A DNA stretch of 64,000 bases from Acidimicrobiaceae bacterium (lineage in GTDB: Bacteria; Actinomycetota; Acidimicrobiia; Acidimicrobiales; RAAP-2): contig PKWY01000048.1 in the NCBI GenBank assembly GCA_003132205.1, forward strand, positions 74,605-138,604. The letters are read 5' to 3'. This document shows, one piece after another, positions 27,073 to 34,965 of this stretch (positions are counted from its first letter, which is position 1; each line of letters begins with the position of its first letter). The notes beneath the pieces are model-generated. The model made no database searches. It was not told the origin of the DNA and worked only from the letters and a program-made list of their open reading frames with translations. Position numbers and translations under genes: made by a program.

Positions 27073-28683
27073 ATGTCCACGCCCGCCTTCAATCTCACGT
27101 CCGCCTCGGAGCTCATCGACCAAGCCCAAGCAATCATCGATGGTGCACTTCACGAACTCGCCGATCACGGGGGCATCGACAAGCAGCAGACCCTGGCGTA
27201 CGACATCGCACATGCGTCGAGCGCCGTCGCCACCGCCCGGGCCTGCCTCTCCTACGGCGCAAAAGGCCCGACCGAGGCGTCGCTCGTCGCTGCCTTCCTC
27301 GCCCTGGCGCTGAGCGACCTCGCGACACGGGTCCTCGGGCGCGAAAATCTCTGGGGTGTAGGGGGCGATTGGTACGCACCATTCGCTTCGTTCGTGACGA
27401 CCTACCGCGAGCCCGCGTTCCTCTCAACACTCGCCGAGACCCCGGGCCCGAAGCACCTCGACGAGGAGTTCCAAATGGTGAGCGACATGTTCCACCGCTT
27501 CGCCGAGGAGCAGGTTCGCCCCCACGCTGAGCACGTGCACCGCACCAACGCAGACATCCCCGAGTCGATCATCGAGGGCCTCAATGGGCTCGGTGGATTC
27601 GGGCTTTCGGTGCCCGAGGAGTTCGGCGGCTTTGCGACCGGTGGCGAGTCGGAGTACCTGGGCATGGTCATCGCCACCGAGGAGCTCTCGTGGGGTGGCC
27701 TCGGCATCGGGGGCTCGCTCATCACGCGGCCCGAGATCCTGACGAGGGCGCTCGTGAAGGGAGGCACCCCCGAGCAGAAGCAGCGATGGCTGCCGCGCCT
27801 CGCATCCGCCGAGGCCCTCGCCGCAATCGCGGTGACTGAACCGGACTTCGGTAGCGACGTGGCGGGCCTCAACACCATGGCCACGAAGACCACGGGCGGC
27901 TGGCTCATCAACGGCACGAAGACCTGGTGCACGTTCGCGGCTCGCGCGGACGTGCTGATGCTGCTCGCTCGCACCGACCCCGACCGGACCAAAGCCCACC
28001 GCGGACTCTCGCTGTTCCTGGTCGAGAAGCCCCAGGGCGACAGCCACGGATTCCTCTTCTCCCAAGACGCCGGCCGCGATGAACGCAGCGATCCGAACGG
28101 ACGCCTCGAAGGCCGGCCCATCGACACGCTCGGCTACCGCGGCATGCACTCGTACGAGCTCAGCTTCGACAACTGGTTCGTTCCCGACGAGGACCTCGTG
28201 GGCGGCGAGGAGGGCCTCGGCAAGGGCTTCTACTTCCAGATGGCCGGCTTCGAGAACGGCCGCATCCAGACGGCGGCGCGCGCCGTCGGCGTCATGCAGG
28301 CTGCCTACGACGCGGCGCTCGACTACGCGCGCAATCGCGTTGTCTTTGGAGAGCCCATCATCAACTACGAGCTCACCCGAGTGAAGCTGGCCACCATGGC
28401 CGCGATCATCCAGTGCTCGCGTCAGTTCTCGCTGCAGGTCGCCAAGCTGATGGGTCAGGGAGGCGGCTCGACGGAGGCGTCCATGGCGAAGGCCTACGTG
28501 TGCCGGGCGGCCGAGTGGGTTACCCGGGAGGCGATGCAGATCCACGGCGGCATGGGCTACGCCGAGGAGTACCCGGTGAGCCGATACTTCGTTGACGCGC
28601 GCGTCCTCTCAATCTTCGAGGGAGCCGACGAGACGCTCTGCTTGAAGGTGGTGGCTCGTCGACTGCTCGACCAGCTGAGTTAG
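27073..28683 (+). CDS. mcd: (2S)-methylsuccinyl-CoA dehydrogenase
   Basis: At 536 residues this is longer than ordinary acyl-CoA dehydrogenases because of an N-terminal helical extension of about 140 residues, as in methylsuccinyl-CoA dehydrogenases. The core carries TEPDFGSDVAGL, GTKTWCTFAARADV, LGYRGMHSYELSFDN and QTAARAVGVMQAAYD, all close to that subfamily, and IFEGADET near the end. It oxidises methylsuccinyl-CoA to mesaconyl-CoA in the ethylmalonyl-CoA pathway for acetyl-CoA assimilation. The adjacent MaoC hydratase and CitE-like lyase would carry out the next steps. Crotonyl-CoA carboxylase/reductase and ethylmalonyl-CoA mutase are not in the window. Confidence 0.87.
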   Translation: MSTPAFNLTSASELIDQAQAIIDGALHELADHGGIDKQQTLAYDIAHASSAVATARACLSYGAKGPTEASLVAAFLALALSDLATRVLGRENLWGVGGDWYAPFASFVTTYREPAFLSTLAETPGPKHLDEEFQMVSDMFHRFAEEQVRPHAEHVHRTNADIPESIIEGLNGLGGFGLSVPEEFGGFATGGESEYLGMVIATEELSWGGLGIGGSLITRPEILTRALVKGGTPEQKQRWLPRLASAEALAAIAVTEPDFGSDVAGLNTMATKTTGGWLINGTKTWCTFAARADVLMLLARTDPDRTKAHRGLSLFLVEKPQGDSHGFLFSQDAGRDERSDPNGRLEGRPIDTLGYRGMHSYELSFDNWFVPDEDLVGGEEGLGKGFYFQMAGFENGRIQTAARAVGVMQAAYDAALDYARNRVVFGEPIINYELTRVKLATMAAIIQCSRQFSLQVAKLMGQGGGSTEASMAKAYVCRAAEWVTREAMQIHGGMGYAEEYPVSRYFVDARVLSIFEGADETLCLKVVARRLLDQLS

Positions 28684-28687
28684 CGAC

Positions 28688-29887
28688 TCACTCTTCGTCA
28701 ATGGTGAACGGCGCATGCACCGCGCCGAGTTCAATGCCCGCCGAGTGCAGGTCGGGGCGCTCGCCGCGGGCGACTTGCGCCCCCAGGGCCGCGCGTTCCC
28801 AACGCTCTTCCACCTTGCCGAAACGCCAGAAAAGCAGGGCGAAGGCCCAGGCTCCGACGAACATCCCCACGATGACAAAACCGGCTTTGTTGATGTTGAA
28901 GGCTGAGGCGTAGTTCCAGAGTCCTCCCTTCAGATGGAGCTCTCCAGCGAGCACCTGCATCAGCTCGAGTGTGCCGATGTAGACGGCGACCAAGACACTC
29001 AGCCCGGTGATGGCGATGTTGTAGTACACCTTGCGCACGGGCTTGGAAAAGGCCCAGCCGTAGGCGAAGTTCATGAACGATCCGTCGATGGTGTCGAGCA
29101 GGCTCATGCCGGCGGCGAACAGGATCGGCAGGGAGAGGAGTGCCCAAAAGGGCAAGCCAAAAGCCACTGAGGTCCCAGCGAGCACCAGGAATGCGACTTC
29201 GGTGAAAGTGTCGAATCCCAGACCGAAGAGCACGCCGATTGGGTACATCTTCCATGGGGCGTCCACAGAACGCGCGAGCGGACCGAAGAATCTCATCATG
29301 AACCCGCGCGCGTTTAGATGCTTCTCGAGTTCCGAGTCGTCAAAACGGCCCTGACGCATTTGCACGAACAGTCGAATGATTCCCCAGAGAATTATGAGGT
29401 TCAAGGCCGCGATGAGATAGAGGAATCCACCAGAGACCAGGGTTCCGACGAGCTGACCATAGTGGTGGAACGAGGAGTGCGTGTTCGAGATCTGGGATCC
29501 CAGAGCGCGGGCACTGAGACCCAGCAGTACCGTCAGAACGAAGACCACGGATGAGTGGCCGAGCGAGAAGAAGAAGCCGACCGACATAGGGCGTTTGCCT
29601 TCGGACATGAACTTTCGCGTCGTGTTGTCAATCGCCGCTATGTGGTCGGCATCGAAGGCGTGGCGCATCCCCAGGGTGTAGGCCAACACACCCGTCCCCA
29701 CGCCAAACATGTTCTTCGCGCCAATGCTGAAGTGATGCGTGGACGCAACGATCAACAAGGTGAAGCCGAGGAGGTGAAGAAAGGCGATGAAGCCGAACAT
29801 GCCGTAGAGCCTTCGCCACTCGGAAGGTGAAAACGAAGCGCGTACTCGATGGCGAAGCTTGGTCGGAGCCTGGGCCAAGGTGCTCAT
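28688..29887 (-). CDS. High-affinity nickel/cobalt transporter (NiCoT family)
   Basis: An integral membrane permease of 399 residues with about eight hydrophobic helices. The NiCoT signature RHAFDADHIAAIDNTTRK is present, as are GLGFDTFTEVAFL and FAAGMSLLDTIDG. ATG at 29887 has AAGGTGG 6 nt upstream and is preferred to GTG 29896. It follows the CitE-like lyase gene by 39 bp on the same strand, so the two are likely co-transcribed. Cobalt uptake would fit the B12-dependent enzymes MetH and IcmF in the window; the metal preference cannot be read from sequence. Confidence 0.93.
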   Translation of the reverse strand: MSTLAQAPTKLRHRVRASFSPSEWRRLYGMFGFIAFLHLLGFTLLIVASTHHFSIGAKNMFGVGTGVLAYTLGMRHAFDADHIAAIDNTTRKFMSEGKRPMSVGFFFSLGHSSVVFVLTVLLGLSARALGSQISNTHSSFHHYGQLVGTLVSGGFLYLIAALNLIILWGIIRLFVQMRQGRFDDSELEKHLNARGFMMRFFGPLARSVDAPWKMYPIGVLFGLGFDTFTEVAFLVLAGTSVAFGLPFWALLSLPILFAAGMSLLDTIDGSFMNFAYGWAFSKPVRKVYYNIAITGLSVLVAVYIGTLELMQVLAGELHLKGGLWNYASAFNINKAGFVIVGMFVGAWAFALLFWRFGKVEERWERAALGAQVARGERPDLHSAGIELGAVHAPFTIDEE

Positions 29888-29926
29888 AGGCGCCACCTTA
29901 CTGGGAGCCCCTCCTAATAAGACGCC

Positions 29927-30865
29927 CTACGACATCGAGCGACTCATCCCGGAACGAAGGCCCCTCGCCACGAACGAATGTGCAATCTTCGCGGACGCCT
30001 CATCGATCATCTCGTCGCCAAACATGAGTGCTCCGGTCCCCTTTTGCTCCGTCGCCACCTGGTAGGCGTCAAGGATGTCGTAGGACTTGTCGAAGAGTGC
30101 CTGGCTCGGCGAGTACACCTCGTTGAGCACCAGGGCCTGATCGGGCGTGAGCGCCCACTTGCCGTCGAATCCGTACGAGTAGGAGATTCCCGCCGCAAAG
30201 CGCAGGGCGTCGAGGTCTCGAACCTTCAAGAAGGGACCATCGATGACCTGCAGGCCGTTGGCCCGACCCGCCATCAGGATCTTGGCGAACACGTAGCTGA
30301 ACGGGTTGGACGGGCCGTGGTGGATGGTTTCGTCGATGGTGCTGACGGGCATGCCGATGGAGGCGCTGAAGTCTGCCGGGCCAAAGACGATGGTCTCGAT
30401 CCGCCGCGACGCGGCGCAGATCTCCTCGACGTTGATGAGCCCGAGCGCCGATTCGATCTGGGCCTCGATACCGATGTGGCCGACCGGGAGCCCGGAGTTC
30501 TTCTCGATCTGAGTGAGCAGAAGGTCCATTGCGACGACGTCCGAGGCCCGCTCCACCTTGGGCATCATGATCTCGTCGAGGCGCGCGCCGGCGTTGCCCA
30601 CGACCTCGATGACATCGCCGTAGGTCCACGGCGTGTCCCAGGCGTTCACCCTCACGCAGAGCACCCGGTCGTCCCACTCGAGGGTCCGTATGGCGTTCAC
30701 CACCTTGGCGCGCGCGGCCACCTTCTCGTTGGGGGCAACCGAGTCTTCGAGGTCGAGGAAACTCATATCGGCGGTGGCCGTCGGGGCTTTGGCGAGGAAG
30801 CGGTCTGAAGATCCTGGCGTGGAAAGGCAGGAGCGACGGGGCAAGGAGCGTGAACGTTCGGACAT
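29927..30865 (-). CDS. mcl: HpcH/HpaI (CitE-like) CoA-ester lyase, probable malyl/methylmalyl-CoA lyase
   Basis: A TIM-barrel lyase of 312 residues. It starts RRSCLSTPGSSDRFLAKAP, has FLDLEDSV, the magnesium-binding Glu in GIEAQIESALGL and Asp in VFGPADFSASIG, and a C-terminal YGFDGKWALTPDQ segment. This layout fits the CitE-like enzymes that cleave beta-methylmalyl-CoA to glyoxylate and propionyl-CoA. Proximity to mcd and the MaoC gene supports that role. The CitE family also includes citramalyl-CoA and other lyases, so substrate is inferred. It is the first gene of a unit with the Ni/Co transporter. Confidence 0.84.
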   Translation of the reverse strand: MSERSRSLPRRSCLSTPGSSDRFLAKAPTATADMSFLDLEDSVAPNEKVAARAKVVNAIRTLEWDDRVLCVRVNAWDTPWTYGDVIEVVGNAGARLDEIMMPKVERASDVVAMDLLLTQIEKNSGLPVGHIGIEAQIESALGLINVEEICAASRRIETIVFGPADFSASIGMPVSTIDETIHHGPSNPFSYVFAKILMAGRANGLQVIDGPFLKVRDLDALRFAAGISYSYGFDGKWALTPDQALVLNEVYSPSQALFDKSYDILDAYQVATEQKGTGALMFGDEMIDEASAKIAHSFVARGLRSGMSRSMS

Positions 30866-31017
30866 GCAACGAGCATATTCTTGCGGGCAACGTCGCCGGA
30901 ATACGAGCGCGAGCGCCGTTGGACCATTGGATTCTTAGGCCTTTTGATCAGGCGATTTCTGACTTCTTGTGCTTTTCCTTGCCTCCTCATCCGTTCTGAG
31001 CCGGTAACCTTCACTAC

Positions 31018-32124
31018 GTGACTGACGTCGAGCGCTTCGCGCTCCATTCGACGCTACGGCCAACTAGGGGACTTCAGCGGTTCCGGTGGATCAAGTCCGC
31101 TCTGGCTGTCGTCGCAGTGTGTTCCAGCACTGTGACCGTTTTTTCACGTCCTGCTGGCGCCTCATCAATCGCCGCCGATCGGGCCGAGGCGACCACGCTC
31201 TACAACCAGATCCAGTCGATCAATGGGCGCGTGGAACTGCTCGGCCAGAAGTACGACCTGTCACGGATCAAGCTCGACAAGGTCAACAACGAAATCGCCA
31301 ACACCAAGGCCACCGTGGCCCAGATCGAGAGCAGCGTCACCAAGAGCAACAATCAGCTCCGCGCGGACGCCATCTTCGCATACGTGACCAACGGAGCGGC
31401 GGCAAGCAACAACCCCCTCTTCTCCTCGAACGCCTCGAACATCGGGGCCACGAACGTGTACAACCAGCTCGCCGAGGGCAACATCAGCTCAACGATCGCC
31501 AGTCTGAAGAACTACAAGATCGAGCTGACCCAGGAGAAGAGCATCCTCGCCAATGAGGACGCCCGCGCCCGCGCCGCCGCGGTGGCTTCCGCGTCGTCGT
31601 TCCACAAGGCGAAGCTCCTCCAGGCGACGCTGAAGCGCACGCTCGGACAGGTGAAGGGAAAGATCGCGACCTACGTGGCCGAAGTAGCTGCCGCCGCGGC
31701 GGCGAAAGCCGCGGGCACGTTGCACTCGGCCAAGCCCCAAAAGGGCTTCCCCGCGCCTCCGGGGGACTCGCGCGCCGCGATCGCTATCCAGGCCGCAGAG
31801 AGTTACATCGGCACCTGGTACTGCTGGGGCGGCGCGTCGAGAAGCTGCGTCGACTGTTCGGGGCTCACCATGTTGGCGTACGAGGCGGCGGGCATCTCCT
31901 TCCCCCACTACTCGGGAGCGCAGTACCAGGACACCATGCGCGTGCCGCTCTACGACATTCAGCCTGGGGATCTTCTCTTCTACGGCTACAACGGCGACGA
32001 GCACGTTGCCATGTACGTGGGTCACGGTGACATGATCGAGGCCGAGATGACCGGAACGCGCGTTCATATCGTGCCTATCCGGCTTGGGTACGGGTTCGCT
32101 GGCCTAGGTCGCCCGCGAGCCTAG
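31018..32124 (+). CDS. Secreted NlpC/P60 peptidoglycan hydrolase
   Basis: A cell-wall endopeptidase of the RipA type. A signal peptide (about 25-49) is followed by a coiled-coil region (about 55-220) that probably regulates the enzyme, a Pro-containing linker, and a C-terminal NlpC/P60 domain with catalytic Cys280 in VDCSGLTMLAY and His329 in GDEHVAMYVGHGD. The start is GTG 31018. It is divergent from the CitE-like gene across 152 bp, and an lgt-like gene begins 3 nt downstream of its stop, so the two are likely co-transcribed. Such proteins cut septal peptidoglycan stem peptides. Confidence 0.93.
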   Translation: MTDVERFALHSTLRPTRGLQRFRWIKSALAVVAVCSSTVTVFSRPAGASSIAADRAEATTLYNQIQSINGRVELLGQKYDLSRIKLDKVNNEIANTKATVAQIESSVTKSNNQLRADAIFAYVTNGAAASNNPLFSSNASNIGATNVYNQLAEGNISSTIASLKNYKIELTQEKSILANEDARARAAAVASASSFHKAKLLQATLKRTLGQVKGKIATYVAEVAAAAAAKAAGTLHSAKPQKGFPAPPGDSRAAIAIQAAESYIGTWYCWGGASRSCVDCSGLTMLAYEAAGISFPHYSGAQYQDTMRVPLYDIQPGDLLFYGYNGDEHVAMYVGHGDMIEAEMTGTRVHIVPIRLGYGFAGLGRPRA

Positions 32125-32126
32125 GT

Positions 32127-32891
32127 GTGTCGGGCGTACCAACTTCAGTACATCTAGGGCCCCTGGTCTTTCATCTGTACGGCTTCGGCCTCGCGATCGC
32201 CGCCTACGTCGCCTACGTCTACTCTCGTCGTCGGCTGCACCATGACGGATTCAGCACCGAACACTTCGGCAAGTTCGCAGCTGCCCTCGTGGTGAGCGGT
32301 CTCGTAGGGGCGCGCCTGGCCAATATCGCCACCAACTGGTCGTACTACTCAGGACACCCAGCTCGCTGGATTGCCGTTTGGCAGGGGGGGCTCGCGAGCT
32401 TCGGCGGAATCGCACTCGCCCTTCCCGTCGGCATCTACCTGCAGCGCCGCTGGTGGCCAATGGGTTCGCTGACCCGGTTCACCGACGCGCTGATCCCCGC
32501 GCTCATTGCCGGCTGGGCCCTCGGCCGAGTGCTCGGCCCCCAGTTCATGGTTGACGGAGGCGGTCACGTAACCCGGCAGTGGTTCGGACTTCACTACGCG
32601 GGCCAGGTCGGCAGACGAGTTCCGGTTCCGCTCATCCAGGGCGCAGAGGATGGGCTGCTGTGGCTCGGGCTGCTGTGGACCGAGAGAAAGTGGACGAGCC
32701 GCTTCAGCGGCGCCATCTCGGGAATCGCGATGATCGTCTGGGGTCTCGTGAGGGCCGGTGACGAGCACTGGCTGCTCGGCCAACAGTCCCATAGCGGGTC
32801 GCTCGGCGTTCAAGTCGCCGGTCTGGTCCTCGCCCTTGGGGGACTTCTCATGCTGCTCCTACGGCGTCGGGATCCGGTCGCTGCCGCGTAG
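32127..32891 (+). CDS. Divergent prolipoprotein diacylglyceryl transferase-like membrane protein
   Basis: About seven hydrophobic helices with the order and spacing of Lgt: VSGLVGARLANI early, WQGGLASFGGIA in the middle and YG-like WGLVRAGDEHWLL near the end with the conserved Arg. The Lgt signature around GRxGNFxNxE is changed to GRVLGPQFMVDGG, and the usual HPTQLYE region reads VPLIQGAEDGLL. It may be an Lgt with altered specificity or a related acyltransferase; a standard lgt could exist elsewhere. GTG start 2 nt after the NlpC/P60 gene. Length 254. Confidence 0.75.
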   Translation: MSGVPTSVHLGPLVFHLYGFGLAIAAYVAYVYSRRRLHHDGFSTEHFGKFAAALVVSGLVGARLANIATNWSYYSGHPARWIAVWQGGLASFGGIALALPVGIYLQRRWWPMGSLTRFTDALIPALIAGWALGRVLGPQFMVDGGGHVTRQWFGLHYAGQVGRRVPVPLIQGAEDGLLWLGLLWTERKWTSRFSGAISGIAMIVWGLVRAGDEHWLLGQQSHSGSLGVQVAGLVLALGGLLMLLLRRRDPVAAA

Positions 32892-33110
32892 GCCGCTGCT
32901 GACCTGCTCCAACTCTCCGGGAAACAAGATTCGAAATGCAGTCCGAGACGAGCTATCTCGGCCACTTCGCCCTCGCGAACGGGCGGCTGCCAGCGGTCGG
33001 ACGTGGCGGAGGTGCCCGGGTGATGTCGCTCTCTTCGAGCGCGCATCGAAGGTGCGACCTGAACCGCGAATATCCGAAGAACTGAGGTAGATCTCAACCT
33101 TGGTTGAGGC

Positions 33111-33569
33111 CTACTCCGAGCCCCCTTCGAGCAGGTTCTTGAGATTCCCGAGCAACGGTGGCCATCCCTCGCGCACGAGGGCAAGCACCGTGCTGTCGGA
33201 GTCGAAGCCGTCGTGCAGCACGGTGAGCTCGGTGAGCGCTTCTCGAGGGCGCAGCGTATACGTGACCCTGGAGCGAGGCTCCTTGGAGATGACCTGTTGG
33301 ATCTCTTGACTGATCCCATTTCGTGTCGACATCTCGTCGGTCATGGTGTGCCAGGTGTAGCTGAGTTCCTTCGCGGGCTCGTGGGCCAGGACCACCTGAT
33401 CGGCGTCCTCAATCACTACGCCACGACTGATCCACGTCATCGTGGAGCCCACGTTCCAATCGGTTCGAAACTCGGTGTCCCACCATTTTCGAGTGAAGCG
33501 CGGTTCAATTAACGCGGCCCATATCTCCTCGGGCGTCGCTCCGAAGCTGATCGTGTACTCGAATTGCAT
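33111..33569 (-). CDS. SRPBCC / AHSA1-like domain protein
   Basis: A 152-residue START-like hydrophobic-cavity protein: MQFEYTISFGATPEEIWAAL at the start, TRKWWDTEF, and a C-terminal helix VREGWPPLLGNLKNLLEGG typical of AHSA1-like proteins. Such proteins bind small hydrophobic ligands; many sit next to ArsR regulators, but here the neighbour is a dihydrofolate-reductase-like pseudogene. The ATG start is clear. Ligand and role are unknown. The 219 bp between the lgt-like gene and this stop contain no gene I can support. Confidence 0.88.
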   Translation of the reverse strand: MQFEYTISFGATPEEIWAALIEPRFTRKWWDTEFRTDWNVGSTMTWISRGVVIEDADQVVLAHEPAKELSYTWHTMTDEMSTRNGISQEIQQVISKEPRSRVTYTLRPREALTELTVLHDGFDSDSTVLALVREGWPPLLGNLKNLLEGGSE

Positions 33570-33644
33570 GGGCGAAGTCTAAGACCCGCCGTGTTGAATT
33601 CCTAGCGGGTGGTTCACCGCTCTTCGTGAAGCAGGGATTTGCAC

Positions 33645-34256
33645 TCATTCGCGAGAGGTTGCGTGCTTCAACGCCCGATAATGAAGTCCAACCGCACCGG
33701 TTGCGAAAACCCTGGTCTCGACGAGATCAGGTTTCAGGTGCTCCCCGAGGCCGCTGAAGAGCGCGATCCCTGATTCCAGGGTCACAGGGTCACAGGGTCA
33801 CAGGGTCACAGGGTCACGTTCAGACGATATTCGTCGATGAGGCCCGCGGCGCATGAAGTTCTGGGCCAGCGTGGGGCCTTCGAGCATGAGGAGGTCTTTT
33901 CCCGGTTCGCTCTTCGGTTGCGACATCTCCCGGGCGACGTCGTCGCGGACAATTCTCGAATTGGCCTAATTCGCCTCCTCGGGACTTGTCGAGAAGACGA
34001 TCATCGTCGCGTCATTTGCCCAGCGCCAATGATCGACATCGTGCCTCGTGGCCTGGGGATTTCTCGCCACCGTCGGCCAGTAGCTCTCCATCGTTCGATA
34101 GGTCACCCCCCCTTAGAGGGCGCTGTCGGCCTGGTCGGTGATGCCCTTGCACGTACTCTCAAAGGTCGTCCGAAAGCCTGATCGGTCCATCTCACCGTGC
34201 GGCCCGGCGGCGAACCCGACGAGTGAGGCGTGCATCAGCAGAACAATCCTCCGCAT
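33645..34256 (-). pseudogene. Decayed dihydrofolate-reductase-like (RibD C-terminal family) gene
   Basis: On the minus strand the remnant starts ATG CGG AGG (MRRIVLLMHASLVGF, then AAGPHGEMDR) and continues ITDQADSAL-stop-GGVTYRTMESYWPTV, WANDATMIVFSTSPEEAN-stop-ANSRIVRDDV and PGKDLLMLEGPTLAQNF. One extra base after MRRG breaks the frame before LIDEYRLNVT. An 8-bp tandem repeat follows, and the end reads LESGIALFSGLGEHLKPDL then VFATGAVGLHYRALK. This is the layout of single-domain dihydrofolate reductase family proteins. At least two in-frame stops (Tyr to TAA, Trp to TAG), a frameshift and the repeat show it is dead. The ORF track has nothing here. Confidence 0.82.
33778..33817. repeat. 8-bp tandem repeat, five copies of AGGGTCAC
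   Basis: Five perfect head-to-tail copies of AGGGTCAC lie inside the dihydrofolate-reductase-like pseudogene, at the codons for a NVT-x-LESG stretch. Because 8 is not a multiple of 3, each copy shifts the frame. It probably arose by strand slippage in an already decaying gene. Confidence 0.9.
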
Positions 34257-34308
34257 CAGTCGATTGCACGTCCGGCCAGACCTTCCTTTCGCCCGTAATC
34301 TCTAGGGA

Positions 34309-34965
34309 ATGGATGCCTCGCCAAGAGATTTCGCCGGACGCCATACGGCGCCGCGGATCATCTCCGGCGTCGTGCTGGCGGCATTGGTTTCCTTTCTGCT
34401 CTGGCCCGCCCTCGTCGGCGCCACGGGTTCATCCCCAGGCAGCCTGCACCAGACCAGCACCGAGCCGAGCTTCACCGTTGGACTTGATGCTCAGATGAAG
34501 ACTCTCTGGAGGGCGATTGAGGCTGATGCGCCGGCGCTCGGCCAAACCGTCTTCTTTCCCCGCGGGGCCTATCTCCAGATGAAGGCCGGGGCGATTGTCG
34601 ATCCGGGCGGCGACTACACCCGCAGGCTCATCGGGTTCTTTGATCTTGACCTCGCCGCGTATCACCGAACGATCGACGTTCCGAGGGCCGCGACGTTTCT
34701 GCGGGTCGGCGTGAACCCGGCCGACGCCGCGTGGATCCCTGCGGGAGCGTGCGAAAACAAGATTGGCTACTGGCATATTCCCGGCGTGCGGCTCGTCTTC
34801 GAGAAGGGCGGCAAGGTCGAGTCGGTCGAGGTGGCGTCGCTGATCTCATGGCGTGGGGTTTGGTACATCGTTCACTTGGGCCCTAATCCACGTCCGACCG
34901 ACGCGGGCACCGTCGATGGTTTCCTCACAGGGCCGGGCCGTCCCGGCCCGGCGGGCGGTTGCTAG
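34309..34965 (+). CDS. Secreted protein of unknown function
   Basis: 218 residues with an N-terminal hydrophobic helix (IISGVVLAALVSFLLWPALVG) that is a signal peptide or anchor. The mature part has LWRAIEADAPALGQTVFFP, AYLQMKAGAIVDPGGDYTRR and a two-beta-strand-like segment SLISWRGVWYIVHLG; it ends with a Gly/Pro-rich GPGRPGPAGGC. The pattern loosely resembles small SnoaL/NTF2-like or lipoprotein-type domains, but I do not recognise a family. Its stop overlaps the convergent CapA-like stop in the shared sequence CTAG. Confidence 0.65.
   Translation: MDASPRDFAGRHTAPRIISGVVLAALVSFLLWPALVGATGSSPGSLHQTSTEPSFTVGLDAQMKTLWRAIEADAPALGQTVFFPRGAYLQMKAGAIVDPGGDYTRRLIGFFDLDLAAYHRTIDVPRAATFLRVGVNPADAAWIPAGACENKIGYWHIPGVRLVFEKGGKVESVEVASLISWRGVWYIVHLGPNPRPTDAGTVDGFLTGPGRPGPAGGC
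34930..34949. terminator. GC-rich hairpin at a convergent gene end
   Basis: GGGCCGGG, loop CCGT, CCCGGCCC form a perfect 8-bp stem inside the last codons of the secreted-protein gene, 13 bp before the shared CTAG stops. No T-tract follows, so efficiency as an intrinsic terminator is uncertain. Confidence 0.35.

Noticed and set aside
28688-29926. Cobalamin riboswitch controlling the Ni/Co transporter
   Set aside because: The gap to the upstream lyase gene is about 39 bp and has no B12-box-like sequence.
32990-33080. tRNA-like stretch (GTGGCGGAGGTGCCCGGGTG) between the lgt-like and SRPBCC genes
   Set aside because: It resembles the 5' half of a Ser/Leu tRNA but no matching acceptor stem, T-loop (GGTTCGA) or CCA end follows at the right distance.
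33778-33817. Short direct repeats as a CRISPR array
   Set aside because: The 8-bp units are contiguous with no spacers and lie inside a decayed gene, so this is a slippage repeat.
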